14,143 bases of DNA from Methylotenera sp. (lineage in GTDB: Bacteria; Pseudomonadota; Gammaproteobacteria; Burkholderiales; Methylophilaceae). Under the pieces are notes generated by a model that saw only the letters and a list, made by a program, of their open reading frames with translations, was not told where the DNA came from and ran no database searches. Each line of letters opens with the position of its first letter. Within the stretch, counting starts at the first letter, position 1. The stretch covers positions 1 through 14,143 of the forward strand of contig SXVG01000063.1 of assembly GCA_005791685.1 (NCBI GenBank), written 5' to 3'. Below are positions 6,571 through 13,931 of this stretch, piece after piece. Position numbers and translations under genes: made by a program.

Positions 6571-7575
6571 ATGAAAAAATTTATCAACCAACTGGACGAC
6601 GTCTTAGTTGAAAGCTTAAGCGGCTTTGCCAAGGCGCACGCCGACCTAGTTAGCCTGTCTCTGGCCCCGCATTTTTTAAGCCGCAAAGAAGCGGCGCGCA
6701 ATAAAGTGGTGTTGATTTCCGGTGGCGGCTCCGGCCATGAGACGCTGCATGCTGGCTACATAGGCTACGGTATGCTGGATGCCGCCTGCCCTGGCCACGC
6801 ATTCACCTCGCCCACGCCAGACCAAATGCTGGCCGCCGCCGAAGCCATAGCGACAGACAAAGGCGTGTTATTTATCGTCAAAAATTACGCCGGTGACGTG
6901 ATGAATTTTGAAATGGCCGCGGAAATGTTGTCGGTAGAAAACGCCACGGTCTACACCAGCGACGATTGCGCCGTCATCAACAGCACCTACACCGAAGGTC
7001 GCCGCGGCGTGGCCGGCACGGTCATTGTGGAAAAATGCGTGGGCAGTTTAGCGGAAACCGGCGCCAGCCTTGCCCAGTGCCAAGCTTTAGGGGACAAGGT
7101 CAACCAGCACACCTCCAGCATAGGCGTGGCCTTAACGAGTTGCACGGTGCCGGCCGCTGGCCGCCCTACTTTTGTTATCGGTGAGGATGAAATCGAAATG
7201 GGCGTGGGCATACACGGCGAACCCGGTCGGCGCCGCGCCCGCATGCAAGAGGCCGACGCCATAGTGAAGGATTGCGTAGCGGCCATACTGGCAGACTGGC
7301 AACAAAAGAAACTAAGCCTGCCAGACAAGCATGAAACCTTGCTGCTGATTAACGGCTTTGGCGCCACGCCATTGATGGAACTGTATTTGTTATACCACAG
7401 CGCGGCAAAACAACTCCAGCAACAGGGCATACGCATTACGCGTTCATTGGTGGGCAATTACACCACCGCCTTAGACATGGCCGGCGCTTCGATAAGCTTA
7501 TGCCTGTTGGACGATGAGATTAAACAGCATTGGGACAGCCCAGTGCACACCGCGGCTTTGCGCTGGGGCTGCTAA
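6571..7575 (+). CDS. dhaK: Dihydroxyacetone kinase, substrate-binding subunit DhaK
   Basis: Binds dihydroxyacetone covalently as a hemiaminal to a histidine and presents it for phosphorylation by DhaL. 334 residues. Seen: GGGSGHETLHAGYIGYGML at 51-69 with His56, FTSPTPDQM at 78-86, KNYAGDVMNFE at 104-114 with Asp109, TVPAAGRP at 192-199, GVGIHGEPG at 211-219 with His215 as the expected covalent residue, and a C-terminal WDSPVHTAALRWG like that of E. coli DhaK. It is about 20 residues shorter than E. coli DhaK (356), apparently lacking a loop after residue 228. AGGA at 6560-6563 is a good ribosome site. Co-transcribed with dhaL. Its stop codon overlaps that of the convergent methyltransferase. 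Whether the phosphate comes from ATP or from a distant DhaM/PTS cannot be seen here; other ketoses are possible substrates. Confidence 0.94.
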   Translation: MKKFINQLDDVLVESLSGFAKAHADLVSLSLAPHFLSRKEAARNKVVLISGGGSGHETLHAGYIGYGMLDAACPGHAFTSPTPDQMLAAAEAIATDKGVLFIVKNYAGDVMNFEMAAEMLSVENATVYTSDDCAVINSTYTEGRRGVAGTVIVEKCVGSLAETGASLAQCQALGDKVNQHTSSIGVALTSCTVPAAGRPTFVIGEDEIEMGVGIHGEPGRRRARMQEADAIVKDCVAAILADWQQKKLSLPDKHETLLLINGFGATPLMELYLLYHSAAKQLQQQGIRITRSLVGNYTTALDMAGASISLCLLDDEIKQHWDSPVHTAALRWGC

Positions 7576-8393
7576 CTGATAAAGCGAGCACCTAAGTCGT
7601 TTAAATTCAAGGCTTGCAAGATGGCTTCCAGGCGCGTCTGTGCGTTCTTGCGTGGCTGACCGGTGTATTTGGCGATGATCAACTCGTTCTTCATGGAATG
7701 CTCCCAGCCGACCAATTCGGTCACGGTCACTTGGTAACCGGCCGCTTCCAACTGCAAACAGCGCAAGACATTGGTGATGTGGCTGCCGAATTCACGGGTA
7801 TGGATAGGATGGCGCCAAATCTCGCTCAATGGCGTTAGGGCAAAACTTTCGTTTTTGTGCAGGCGCAAGGCTTCCGCCACCTCGGCCTGACAACAAGGCA
7901 CCAACACCATGTATTTGGCCTGCTTGTTCAAAGCAAAGCGTATCGCGTCATCGGTCGCCGTGTTACACGCATGCAAGGCGGTGACGATGTCCACTTGGGC
8001 AGGAATGCTGGGCGATTCTATGGACTGCGCCACCGTTAAATGCTGAAAATCCATGCGCGCAAAATGCAAGTCGGCGGCTAATTTTTTCGATTGTGCCACC
8101 AATTCCGCCCGCGTTTCTATGCCCACCACTTGGCCAGCCGCGTGTTGCTTTAATAACAAATCGTACAAAATAAAACCCAAATACGACTTGCCGGCGCCAT
8201 GATCAACGATAACAGGCTGCGCGTTGTGCAACAGCACCTCTTTAAACAAAGGCTCGATGAAATTGACCAAGTGGTAGACCTGCTTGAGCTTACGGCGACT
8301 GTCTTGATTGAGCTTGCCGTCACGCGTGAGGATGTGCAAGGCTTTGAGTAAATCTATGGATTGATTGGGGCGAATTTCAGCTATGGCGGTCAT
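7572..8393 (-). CDS. SAM-dependent methyltransferase, PF13679-like (METTL25/GSTCD type)
   Basis: 273-residue class I methyltransferase of unknown substrate. Seen: a helical N-terminus with a positively charged RRKLKQVYHLVN stretch at 33-44; SAM-binding motif I VIVDHGAGKSYLGF at 61-74; GIETR at 91-95, the acidic residue expected to bind the ribose; ALHACNTATDDAI at 139-151; VPCCQAE at 165-171; and EHSMKNELI at 231-239, similar to the conserved C-terminal motif of this family. The combination of an ALHACxTATD motif and a PCC motif is characteristic of the PF13679 group (related to METTL25 and GSTCD in eukaryotes). The ATG at 8391-8393 lacks a clear ribosome site. Its TAG overlaps the dhaK stop by convergent arrangement, so a link to DHA metabolism is not implied. 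Divergent from the YlqF-like GTPase over 111 bases. Confidence 0.85.
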   Translation of the reverse strand: MTAIAEIRPNQSIDLLKALHILTRDGKLNQDSRRKLKQVYHLVNFIEPLFKEVLLHNAQPVIVDHGAGKSYLGFILYDLLLKQHAAGQVVGIETRAELVAQSKKLAADLHFARMDFQHLTVAQSIESPSIPAQVDIVTALHACNTATDDAIRFALNKQAKYMVLVPCCQAEVAEALRLHKNESFALTPLSEIWRHPIHTREFGSHITNVLRCLQLEAAGYQVTVTELVGWEHSMKNELIIAKYTGQPRKNAQTRLEAILQALNLNDLGARFIS

Positions 8394-8504
8394 GCCGCTA
8401 TTTTAAGGCAAAAACGCCACGAACGCCTTGCCCGCAGATAAAAAGGTGGTTTGGCCGCGCTCAATGTTAAAATGCCCGCCTAGAGCAATTTTCAGGGGCA
8501 TTAA

Positions 8505-9443
8505 ATGGCAATTCAGTGGTACCCAGGGCACATGACCCAAGCGCGCAAAAAAGCCGAAGAAACCATGGAGTTTACCGACATGGTGATAGAGGTGTTGGAT
8601 GCCCGCGTGCCCGCTGCCAGCCACAACCCCATGATAGACGAGATGCGTTTATTTCGTCAGCGCCCGCAACTTAAAATCCTCAACAAAGCCGACTTGGCTG
8701 ACCCGGCCGCCACCCAAGCCTGGCTGAATTATTTCAATAGCCAGCCCAACACCAAGGCGGTGGCGTTGTCCTGCAAAAAACCCGGTGACGCCAATAAAAT
8801 CCCCAAGCATTGTTTAGCCATCACTCCCCATCGCGGCACGCATTTAAAACCGCTGCGCATGCTCATCATGGGCATACCCAATGTGGGCAAATCCACCTTG
8901 ATGAACGCCCTATTGAATAGGCGGGTGGCAAAAGTCGGCGACGAACCGGCGGTGACCAAAAGCCAGCAACGCTTTGATTTGTCTGAAACCATGAGCATCA
9001 CCGACACGCCGGGCATGATGTGGCCAAAAATTCAATACGAATCCGATGGCTACATGCTGGCGGCCAGCCATGCCATAGGCCGCAACGCCGTCATCGATGA
9101 GGACGTAGCGCTATTTTTAGCCGACACCCTGCTTAAAACCTACCCAGCACTGCTCAACGCACGCTACAAATTAGACAGCATGAAGCACAATGGCGGCCTA
9201 TTGGATGTCAGCAAAATGGATGGCGTGGATTTATTGGAAGCCATCGCCAGACGACGCTCTTACAAGCGCCATGACGGCTTGTGGGACATGGAAAAAACCG
9301 CCATGGCGCTTTTAACCGATTACCGCAGTGGCGCCATAGGCCGCATCAGCTTAGAAACCCCCAGCAGTCGCGCCTTGATGATGCAAGCCGACTCACCCTT
9401 AGCCGAACCGGCCCCGAATGAGGCGGCGCAAACCCCAGACTAG
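8505..9443 (+). CDS. ylqF: Circularly permuted GTPase, YlqF/RbgA-like, 50S ribosome assembly factor
   Basis: GTPase that assists maturation of the large ribosomal subunit, by analogy with Bacillus RbgA. 312 residues. The G motifs come in permuted order: DARVP at 32-36, NKADL (G4) at 60-64, GIPNVGKS (G1) at 123-130, Thr151 in PAVTKSQ (G2) and DTPGMMWP (G3) at 167-174. The N-terminal WYPGHM at 5-10 is the family hallmark. The C-terminal helical region (about 185-285) is followed by an acidic, alanine/proline-rich tail. The ATG at 8505 has AGGGG (8494-8498) six bases upstream, one of the best ribosome sites in the window. A TAAAAT at 8468-8473 is a possible -10 box without a good -35. Its TAG overlaps the stop of the convergent small ORF. 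Confidence 0.95.
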   Translation: MAIQWYPGHMTQARKKAEETMEFTDMVIEVLDARVPAASHNPMIDEMRLFRQRPQLKILNKADLADPAATQAWLNYFNSQPNTKAVALSCKKPGDANKIPKHCLAITPHRGTHLKPLRMLIMGIPNVGKSTLMNALLNRRVAKVGDEPAVTKSQQRFDLSETMSITDTPGMMWPKIQYESDGYMLAASHAIGRNAVIDEDVALFLADTLLKTYPALLNARYKLDSMKHNGGLLDVSKMDGVDLLEAIARRRSYKRHDGLWDMEKTAMALLTDYRSGAIGRISLETPSSRALMMQADSPLAEPAPNEAAQTPD

Positions 9444-9700
9444 CGGCTTTTTTTGTCTAATTGCTGACTAAACGCCAGTTCTAATTTGCTCACGCGTTTT
9501 ACCGTTTGTGGGCCGTAGCCATTCACAAAGCTGACAAAATCATCCATGGCCATGGGCTCACACAAGCGTGCGCTGTCACCTAAACCATCGCCCAACAGCA
9601 AGCTAAACAAGCCACCGCTACTCATGCGCATGGAGTAAAGGGGGTTGTCGCTGCGACGTTTCAGTCGGTCAATGGCGGCGCTGGCTCGGGTCGATCGCAT
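9440..9700 (-). CDS. Small hypothetical protein, 86 residues
   Basis: I do not recognise this protein. It begins with a basic helix-prone stretch (RSTRASAAIDRLKRRS), continues with a small glycine-rich hydrophobic patch (SSGGLFSLLLGDGLGDSA), then ARLCEPMAMDDFVSFVNGYG and a basic end. No signal peptide or membrane helix is evident. Reasons to believe it is real: a GGAAAA ribosome site sits about 6 bases before the ATG at 9698-9700, it fills the gap between ylqF and rep without overlapping either by more than a stop codon, and its composition is protein-like. Its TAG and the ylqF TAG share the palindrome CTAG, a 4-base convergent overlap. Divergent from rep. Confidence 0.7.
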   Translation of the reverse strand: MRSTRASAAIDRLKRRSDNPLYSMRMSSGGLFSLLLGDGLGDSARLCEPMAMDDFVSFVNGYGPQTVKRVSKLELAFSQQLDKKSR

Positions 9701-9781
9701 GGTTTTCCAAGGTTTGATTTAGGCCTGCATTATGGCATGCTTTGCGCATTTGTTAGACCGACCTTAAGTTTAGCTAGCGAG

Positions 9782-9800
9782 TTAGCGCCTTAAACGCTAA
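9782..9800. repeat. Short inverted repeat in the small-ORF/rep divergent gap
   Basis: TTAGCG (9782-9787) and CGCTAA (9795-9800) are 6-base inverted arms around CCTTAAA, within the 143-base gap 9701-9843. A TAAAAT at 9798-9803 overlaps the right arm and could be a -10 box for rep, and another TAAAAT (9833-9838) lies too near the rep start to give a normal leader. Neither has a convincing -35. I see nothing else in this gap. Confidence 0.25.
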
Positions 9801-9843
9801 AATCCCACGCTGCCCTTCTACCCTACGCCCCCTAAAATACCGC

Positions 9844-11874
9844 ATGCTCAATAGCCTTAATTCCCCCCAACGCGAAGCAGTCAAATACTTGGATGGCCCT
9901 TTATTGGTGCTGGCCGGTGCCGGCAGCGGTAAAACCCGCGTCATCACGCAAAAAATTAATTATTTGATCGACGAGGCCGGCTATACCCCTAAAGAAATTG
10001 CCGCCATCACCTTCACCAATAAAGCCGCACGGGAAATGCAAGACCGGGTGGCCAAGCTCATGCAGGGCAAAAGCACTAAAGGCCTAACCATCGCCACCTT
10101 TCACTCGCTGGGCCTGCAAATGCTGCGCGCCGAGGCGGCCCTTTTGGGTTACAAGCCGCAGTTTTCCATACTGGACTCTTCAGACAGCTACAAAATTGTG
10201 GCGGACATATTGGCCAGCACCGACAAGCAAATAATCTGTAAAACCCAGTGGCAAATCTCTGCTTGGAAGAACGCCTTCATCAATGCCGATCAAGCCAAAG
10301 CACAAGCCGATGAAGACCTCACGCTGGCCGCGGCTAAAGTCTACCAACTCTACCAACAAACCCTAAAAGCTTATCAAGCGGTGGATTTTGATGATTTGAT
10401 TAAACTACCGGTTGAGCTATTTGAACAACACGAGAGCGCGCTGAATAAATGGCAGCGTAAATTGCAATACTTGCTGATAGACGAATACCAAGACACCAAC
10501 GCCTGCCAATACAAATTGGTCAAAATGCTCACCGGATTGCGCGGTCAATTTACCGCGGTCGGTGACGACGATCAGGCGATTTACGGCTGGCGCGGCGCCG
10601 ATGTGGAAAACCTACGCCAATTAACCGACGATTTTAGCAAGCTCAAAGTCATCAAGTTGGAGCAAAACTACCGCTCCACCGTGCGCATATTGCGCGCGGC
10701 CAACCAAGTTATCAGCCACAACCCCAAGCTGTTTGAGAAAAAATTATGGAGCGACTTGGGCACCGGTGATTTGATTCAAGTCTCCGCCGCCATGAGTGAA
10801 GAAGCCGAGGCGGAATCGGTCATCATGAAAATACAAGCGCATAAATTTGAGCACCGCACGCGCTTTCTCGACTACGCCATCCTCTATCGAGGCAACCACC
10901 AGGCGCGCATTTTTGAGCAGCAATTACGCCAGCATAAAATCCCTTACAGCATCTCTGGCGGCCAGTCATTTTTCGACAAAGCCGAAATCAAAGACCTGGT
11001 CAGCTATTTACGCTTAATAGCCAACGAAGACGACGACCCGGCGTTTATACGCGCCGCCACCACCCCGAAAAAAGGCATAGGCAACACCACCTTAGAACGC
11101 TTGGGCGAATTTGCCAGCCGCCACAAAATCTCCCTGTTTGCCGCCGCCTTTGAAGCCGACTTCCAAAGCGAGCTGGGCAATAAACAATTGGATGATTTAC
11201 TCAACTTTTGCGCCTACATCAACAAGCTGCAACAACGCGCGGTGCGCGACCCGGCCAATGAGGTATTGGACGATTTACTTAATAGCATCCAATACGAGGC
11301 ATTTTTATACGACAGCGAAGAGCCGCGTGCGGCCGAGGGCAAATGGGCCAACGTCTTGGACTTCGTAGGCTGGCTCAATAAAAAAGGCGAAGCCAGCGAC
11401 GAATACGGCCACCAGAGTGAGGCTAAAAACCTGCTGGAGCTCACGCAAATGGTGTCTTTGATGAGCATGCTAGAAGGTCAGGAGGCCGGTGAAGTGGACG
11501 CGGTCAAGCTCTCCACCCTGCACGCCGCTAAAGGCCTAGAATTTGGCCATGTGTTTTTGATAGGCGTGGAAGAAGGCATACTGCCGCACCGCGAGAGCGT
11601 GGATTTAGCCGCGACCGACCCGACTAAAATCGAAGAAGAGCGCCGCCTCATGTACGTGGGCATCACCCGTGCACAAAAGTCTTTAAACATCTCTTGGTGC
11701 AAAAAACGCAAACGGGCCGGCGAAATGGAGCAGTGCGAACCCAGCCGCTTCATTGCCGAACTGCCCAAAGACGACGTGCGCCATTTTGGTAACCCGTTTA
11801 ACGATCCGGAAATAAGCAAAGACTTTGGCAAATCCAAAATGGCCAACATCAAAGCCATGCTGGCCAATAAGTAA
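9844..11874 (+). CDS. rep: ATP-dependent DNA helicase Rep (UvrD/Rep superfamily 1)
   Basis: 3'-to-5' DNA helicase that clears proteins ahead of replication forks and helps restart them. 676 residues, close to the 673 of E. coli Rep and shorter than most UvrD/PcrA. Seen in order: Q-motif LNSPQREAV at 5-13; Walker A AGAGSGKT at 24-31; motif Ia ITFTNKAAREM at 55-65; TFHSLG at 85-90; motif II DEYQDTN at 213-219; motif III GDDDQAIYGWRGA at 240-252; motif IV LEQNYRST at 272-279; then, in the C-terminal half, STLHAAKGLEF (motif V) and EERRLMYVGITRAQ (motif VI). The chosen ATG starts just before the Q-motif as in E. coli Rep; no clear ribosome site precedes it. It lacks a UvrD-type long C-terminal tail. 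Rep rather than UvrD is favoured by length and the short N-terminus. Confidence 0.94.
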   Translation: MLNSLNSPQREAVKYLDGPLLVLAGAGSGKTRVITQKINYLIDEAGYTPKEIAAITFTNKAAREMQDRVAKLMQGKSTKGLTIATFHSLGLQMLRAEAALLGYKPQFSILDSSDSYKIVADILASTDKQIICKTQWQISAWKNAFINADQAKAQADEDLTLAAAKVYQLYQQTLKAYQAVDFDDLIKLPVELFEQHESALNKWQRKLQYLLIDEYQDTNACQYKLVKMLTGLRGQFTAVGDDDQAIYGWRGADVENLRQLTDDFSKLKVIKLEQNYRSTVRILRAANQVISHNPKLFEKKLWSDLGTGDLIQVSAAMSEEAEAESVIMKIQAHKFEHRTRFLDYAILYRGNHQARIFEQQLRQHKIPYSISGGQSFFDKAEIKDLVSYLRLIANEDDDPAFIRAATTPKKGIGNTTLERLGEFASRHKISLFAAAFEADFQSELGNKQLDDLLNFCAYINKLQQRAVRDPANEVLDDLLNSIQYEAFLYDSEEPRAAEGKWANVLDFVGWLNKKGEASDEYGHQSEAKNLLELTQMVSLMSMLEGQEAGEVDAVKLSTLHAAKGLEFGHVFLIGVEEGILPHRESVDLAATDPTKIEEERRLMYVGITRAQKSLNISWCKKRKRAGEMEQCEPSRFIAELPKDDVRHFGNPFNDPEISKDFGKSKMANIKAMLANK

Positions 11875-11903
11875 TGGGCACGTCTAATTAAGCCGACCTC
11901 GGT

Positions 11904-11909
11904 TATAAT
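11904..11909 (+). promoter_or_regulatory. Probable -10 box for uup
   Basis: Perfect TATAAT in the 84-base gap between rep and uup, about 50 bases before the uup ATG, a normal leader length. Upstream bases at 16-18 spacing do not match TTGACA, and the extended -10 position reads GGT rather than TGN, so activity would rest on the -10 alone. Read-through from rep remains possible, as I see no terminator in this gap. Confidence 0.45.
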
Positions 11910-11958
11910 GCAGCCCTACCGTATTCACCCAACGCCAGCGAAGCCCCATTAAATCACC

Positions 11959-13878
11959 ATGCCTTTTATCACCTTAGATAACGCCTCCTTAGCCTTTGGC
12001 CATCACGCCCTGCTTGACCATGCCGCCTTTCAATTGGACGCAGGCGAACGCGTGGGCTTAATCGGCCGCAACGGCGCCGGCAAATCCAGCTTATTGAAAG
12101 CCATTGCCGGCACCATTAAATTAGACGAAGGCAACGTTTGGCGTGCGCCCAATACACGGGTGGTGTACGTACCGCAAGAACCCGAACTCGACACCACGCA
12201 CACGGTGTTTGAAGCGGTGGCCGAAGGTTTGGGCGCATTGCAGCAAACCATCATCGATTACCACCAAGTGACGCACGACATGGCCATGCCCGAGGCCGAC
12301 ATCGACGCCCTGATGAGCAAAATGCAGCACTTGCAACACGAGCTAGACCTGCAAAATGGCTGGGCCGCCCAATCACGGGTAGAAACGGTATTGAGCCGCT
12401 TGAAGTTGGATGCCGATGCGCTCATTTCCACCCTGTCCGGCGGTTGGCGTAAACGCGTGGCCTTAGGCCGCGCACTGGTGGCCGAACCGGAAGTGTTGTT
12501 ATTGGACGAGCCGACCAACCACTTGGATTTAGAGGCCATACAGTGGCTAGAAGACCTGTTGTTAAGTTTCACTGGCAGCGTCTTATTCATCACCCACGAC
12601 CGACGCTTTCTAGACCGCCTGGCCACCCGCATCACCGAGTTAGACCGCGGCAAGTTAACCGACTTTGTCGGCAACTTCAGTCAGTACCAAATCAAAAAAG
12701 AAGAACTGATTGCCGTAGAAGAAACCCACGCCGCCAAGTTTGATAAATTCTTAGCCCAAGAAGAAGTGTGGATACGCCAAGGCATCAAAGCCCGCCGCAC
12801 GCGTAACGAAGGCCGCGTGCGCAGGCTAGAAGCCTTGCGCCTAGACCGCGCCGCCCGCCGTGAACGCCAAGGCAACGTTAAACTGAATTTAGACGCCGGC
12901 GAACGCAGTGGCAAACTGGTCGCCGAGTTAGACAATGTCAGCAAAGCCTATGGCAACAAAACCCTCATCAACGGTTTCAGCATGCGCATTTTACGTGGCG
13001 ACAAAATAGGCTTGCTCGGGCCCAACGGCATAGGCAAAACCACCCTACTCAAATTAATCTTAGGCGACATAGAAGCCGACAGCGGCAAGGTAGAGCGTGG
13101 CACAAAAATCAATGTGGCGTATTTTGACCAAATGCGCGAGCAATTAAACGAAGAAGCCACCCTGGCCGACACCATCAGCCCAGGCTCGGATTTCGTTGAG
13201 ATAGGCAACGAGCGCAAGCACGTCATCAGCTATTTGGAAGACTTTTTATTCCCGCCGCAACGCTCACGCTCACCGGTTAAATCGCTATCCGGTGGCGAAC
13301 GCAACCGCTTATTGCTGGCTCGCCTATTTGCCCGCCCGGCCAATGTCTTGGTGCTGGACGAACCGACCAACGACTTGGACATCGACACCTTAGAACTGCT
13401 AGAAAGCCTATTGCAGGATTTCACGGGCACGCTGTTCTTAGTCAGCCACGACCGGGCGTTTTTGGAGAACACCGTTACGCAAGTGATTGCCTTTGAAGGC
13501 AATGGCGTATTGACCGAATTTGGCGGCGGCTTTGACGACTGGCAACGCTTTAGCCAACAGCGCGTGCAAGAAAGCCGTGCCGAAGATAAACGCCTGAGCG
13601 ACGCTGCGCAAAACACAAAAAATCAGAGCAAAGCCGCAGCGGCAAAAACCAGCAGCAAACTCAGCTTTAAAGAAGAAAAAGAGCTGGCCGAGCTACCCTT
13701 AAAAATAGAACAACTGGAAGCCGAACAAGCCGAGATTAATACGCAATTGGCGGATGGCGAGATATACAGAACCCAAGCCGATTTTGTTAAAACCCTGCAA
13801 GCGCGCTTGGGCGAAATAGACGGCCTATTAGAAGCCCTGCTCGCCCGCTGGGAAGCGCTGGACGCCAAACAAGGCTAA
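11959..13878 (+). CDS. uup: ABC-F family ATPase Uup
   Basis: Soluble twin-ATPase of the ABC-F class, without transmembrane parts. Such proteins act on ribosomes; Uup is also linked to transposon-excision and DNA-repair phenotypes in E. coli. 639 residues. First ABC domain: Walker A GRNGAGKSS at 36-44, signature LSGGWRKRV at 159-167, Walker B LLDEPTNHLD at 181-190, ITHDRRF at 211-217. The linker (about 241-315) is highly basic (ARRTRNEGRVRRLEALRLD), as expected for the P-site-tRNA interaction motif. Second domain: GPNGIGKTT at 354-362, LSGGERNR at 443-450, LDEPTNDLD at 466-474, SHDRAF at 496-501. An Ala/Lys/Ser-rich spacer (about 545-567) leads to a C-terminal coiled coil (572-634), which distinguishes Uup from shorter ABC-F members. 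The start lacks a strong ribosome site. It follows rep on the same strand. Confidence 0.93.
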   Translation: MPFITLDNASLAFGHHALLDHAAFQLDAGERVGLIGRNGAGKSSLLKAIAGTIKLDEGNVWRAPNTRVVYVPQEPELDTTHTVFEAVAEGLGALQQTIIDYHQVTHDMAMPEADIDALMSKMQHLQHELDLQNGWAAQSRVETVLSRLKLDADALISTLSGGWRKRVALGRALVAEPEVLLLDEPTNHLDLEAIQWLEDLLLSFTGSVLFITHDRRFLDRLATRITELDRGKLTDFVGNFSQYQIKKEELIAVEETHAAKFDKFLAQEEVWIRQGIKARRTRNEGRVRRLEALRLDRAARRERQGNVKLNLDAGERSGKLVAELDNVSKAYGNKTLINGFSMRILRGDKIGLLGPNGIGKTTLLKLILGDIEADSGKVERGTKINVAYFDQMREQLNEEATLADTISPGSDFVEIGNERKHVISYLEDFLFPPQRSRSPVKSLSGGERNRLLLARLFARPANVLVLDEPTNDLDIDTLELLESLLQDFTGTLFLVSHDRAFLENTVTQVIAFEGNGVLTEFGGGFDDWQRFSQQRVQESRAEDKRLSDAAQNTKNQSKAAAAKTSSKLSFKEEKELAELPLKIEQLEAEQAEINTQLADGEIYRTQADFVKTLQARLGEIDGLLEALLARWEALDAKQG

Positions 13879-13888
13879 TGTTCTATCA

Positions 13889-13931
13889 GATAGCCGGCTG
13901 TTAAGTGAGAATTAACTTCAAGCCGGCTATC
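13889..13931. terminator. Long nested hairpin between convergent uup and the TauE/SafE gene
   Basis: Perfect 11-base arms GATAGCCGGCT (13889-13899) and AGCCGGCTATC (13921-13931) enclose a second inverted repeat GTTAA (13900-13904) / TTAAC (13912-13916). The structure begins 10 bases after the uup stop and covers the stop and last nine codons of the convergent permease gene. It is well placed as a bidirectional terminator or mRNA 3'-end stabiliser, but neither side has a T-tract, so classic intrinsic termination is doubtful. The arms contain the self-complementary octamer AGCCGGCT. Confidence 0.55.

Noticed and set aside
6987..7457. Minus-strand open frame of 156 codons opposite dhaK
   Set aside because: Shadow of dhaK with no recognisable motif or promoter.
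9840..11874. UvrD or PcrA instead of Rep
   Set aside because: Length of 676 and a short N-terminus before the Q-motif match Rep; UvrD/PcrA are generally longer with a distinct C-terminal tail.
11891..11905. GCCG...CGGT stem as a rep terminator
   Set aside because: Only about 4-5 bp including a G-T pair, a 4-base loop and no T-tract.
12258..12674. Minus-strand open frame of 138 codons opposite uup
   Set aside because: Shadow of the first ABC domain; arginine/serine-rich reverse-strand composition.
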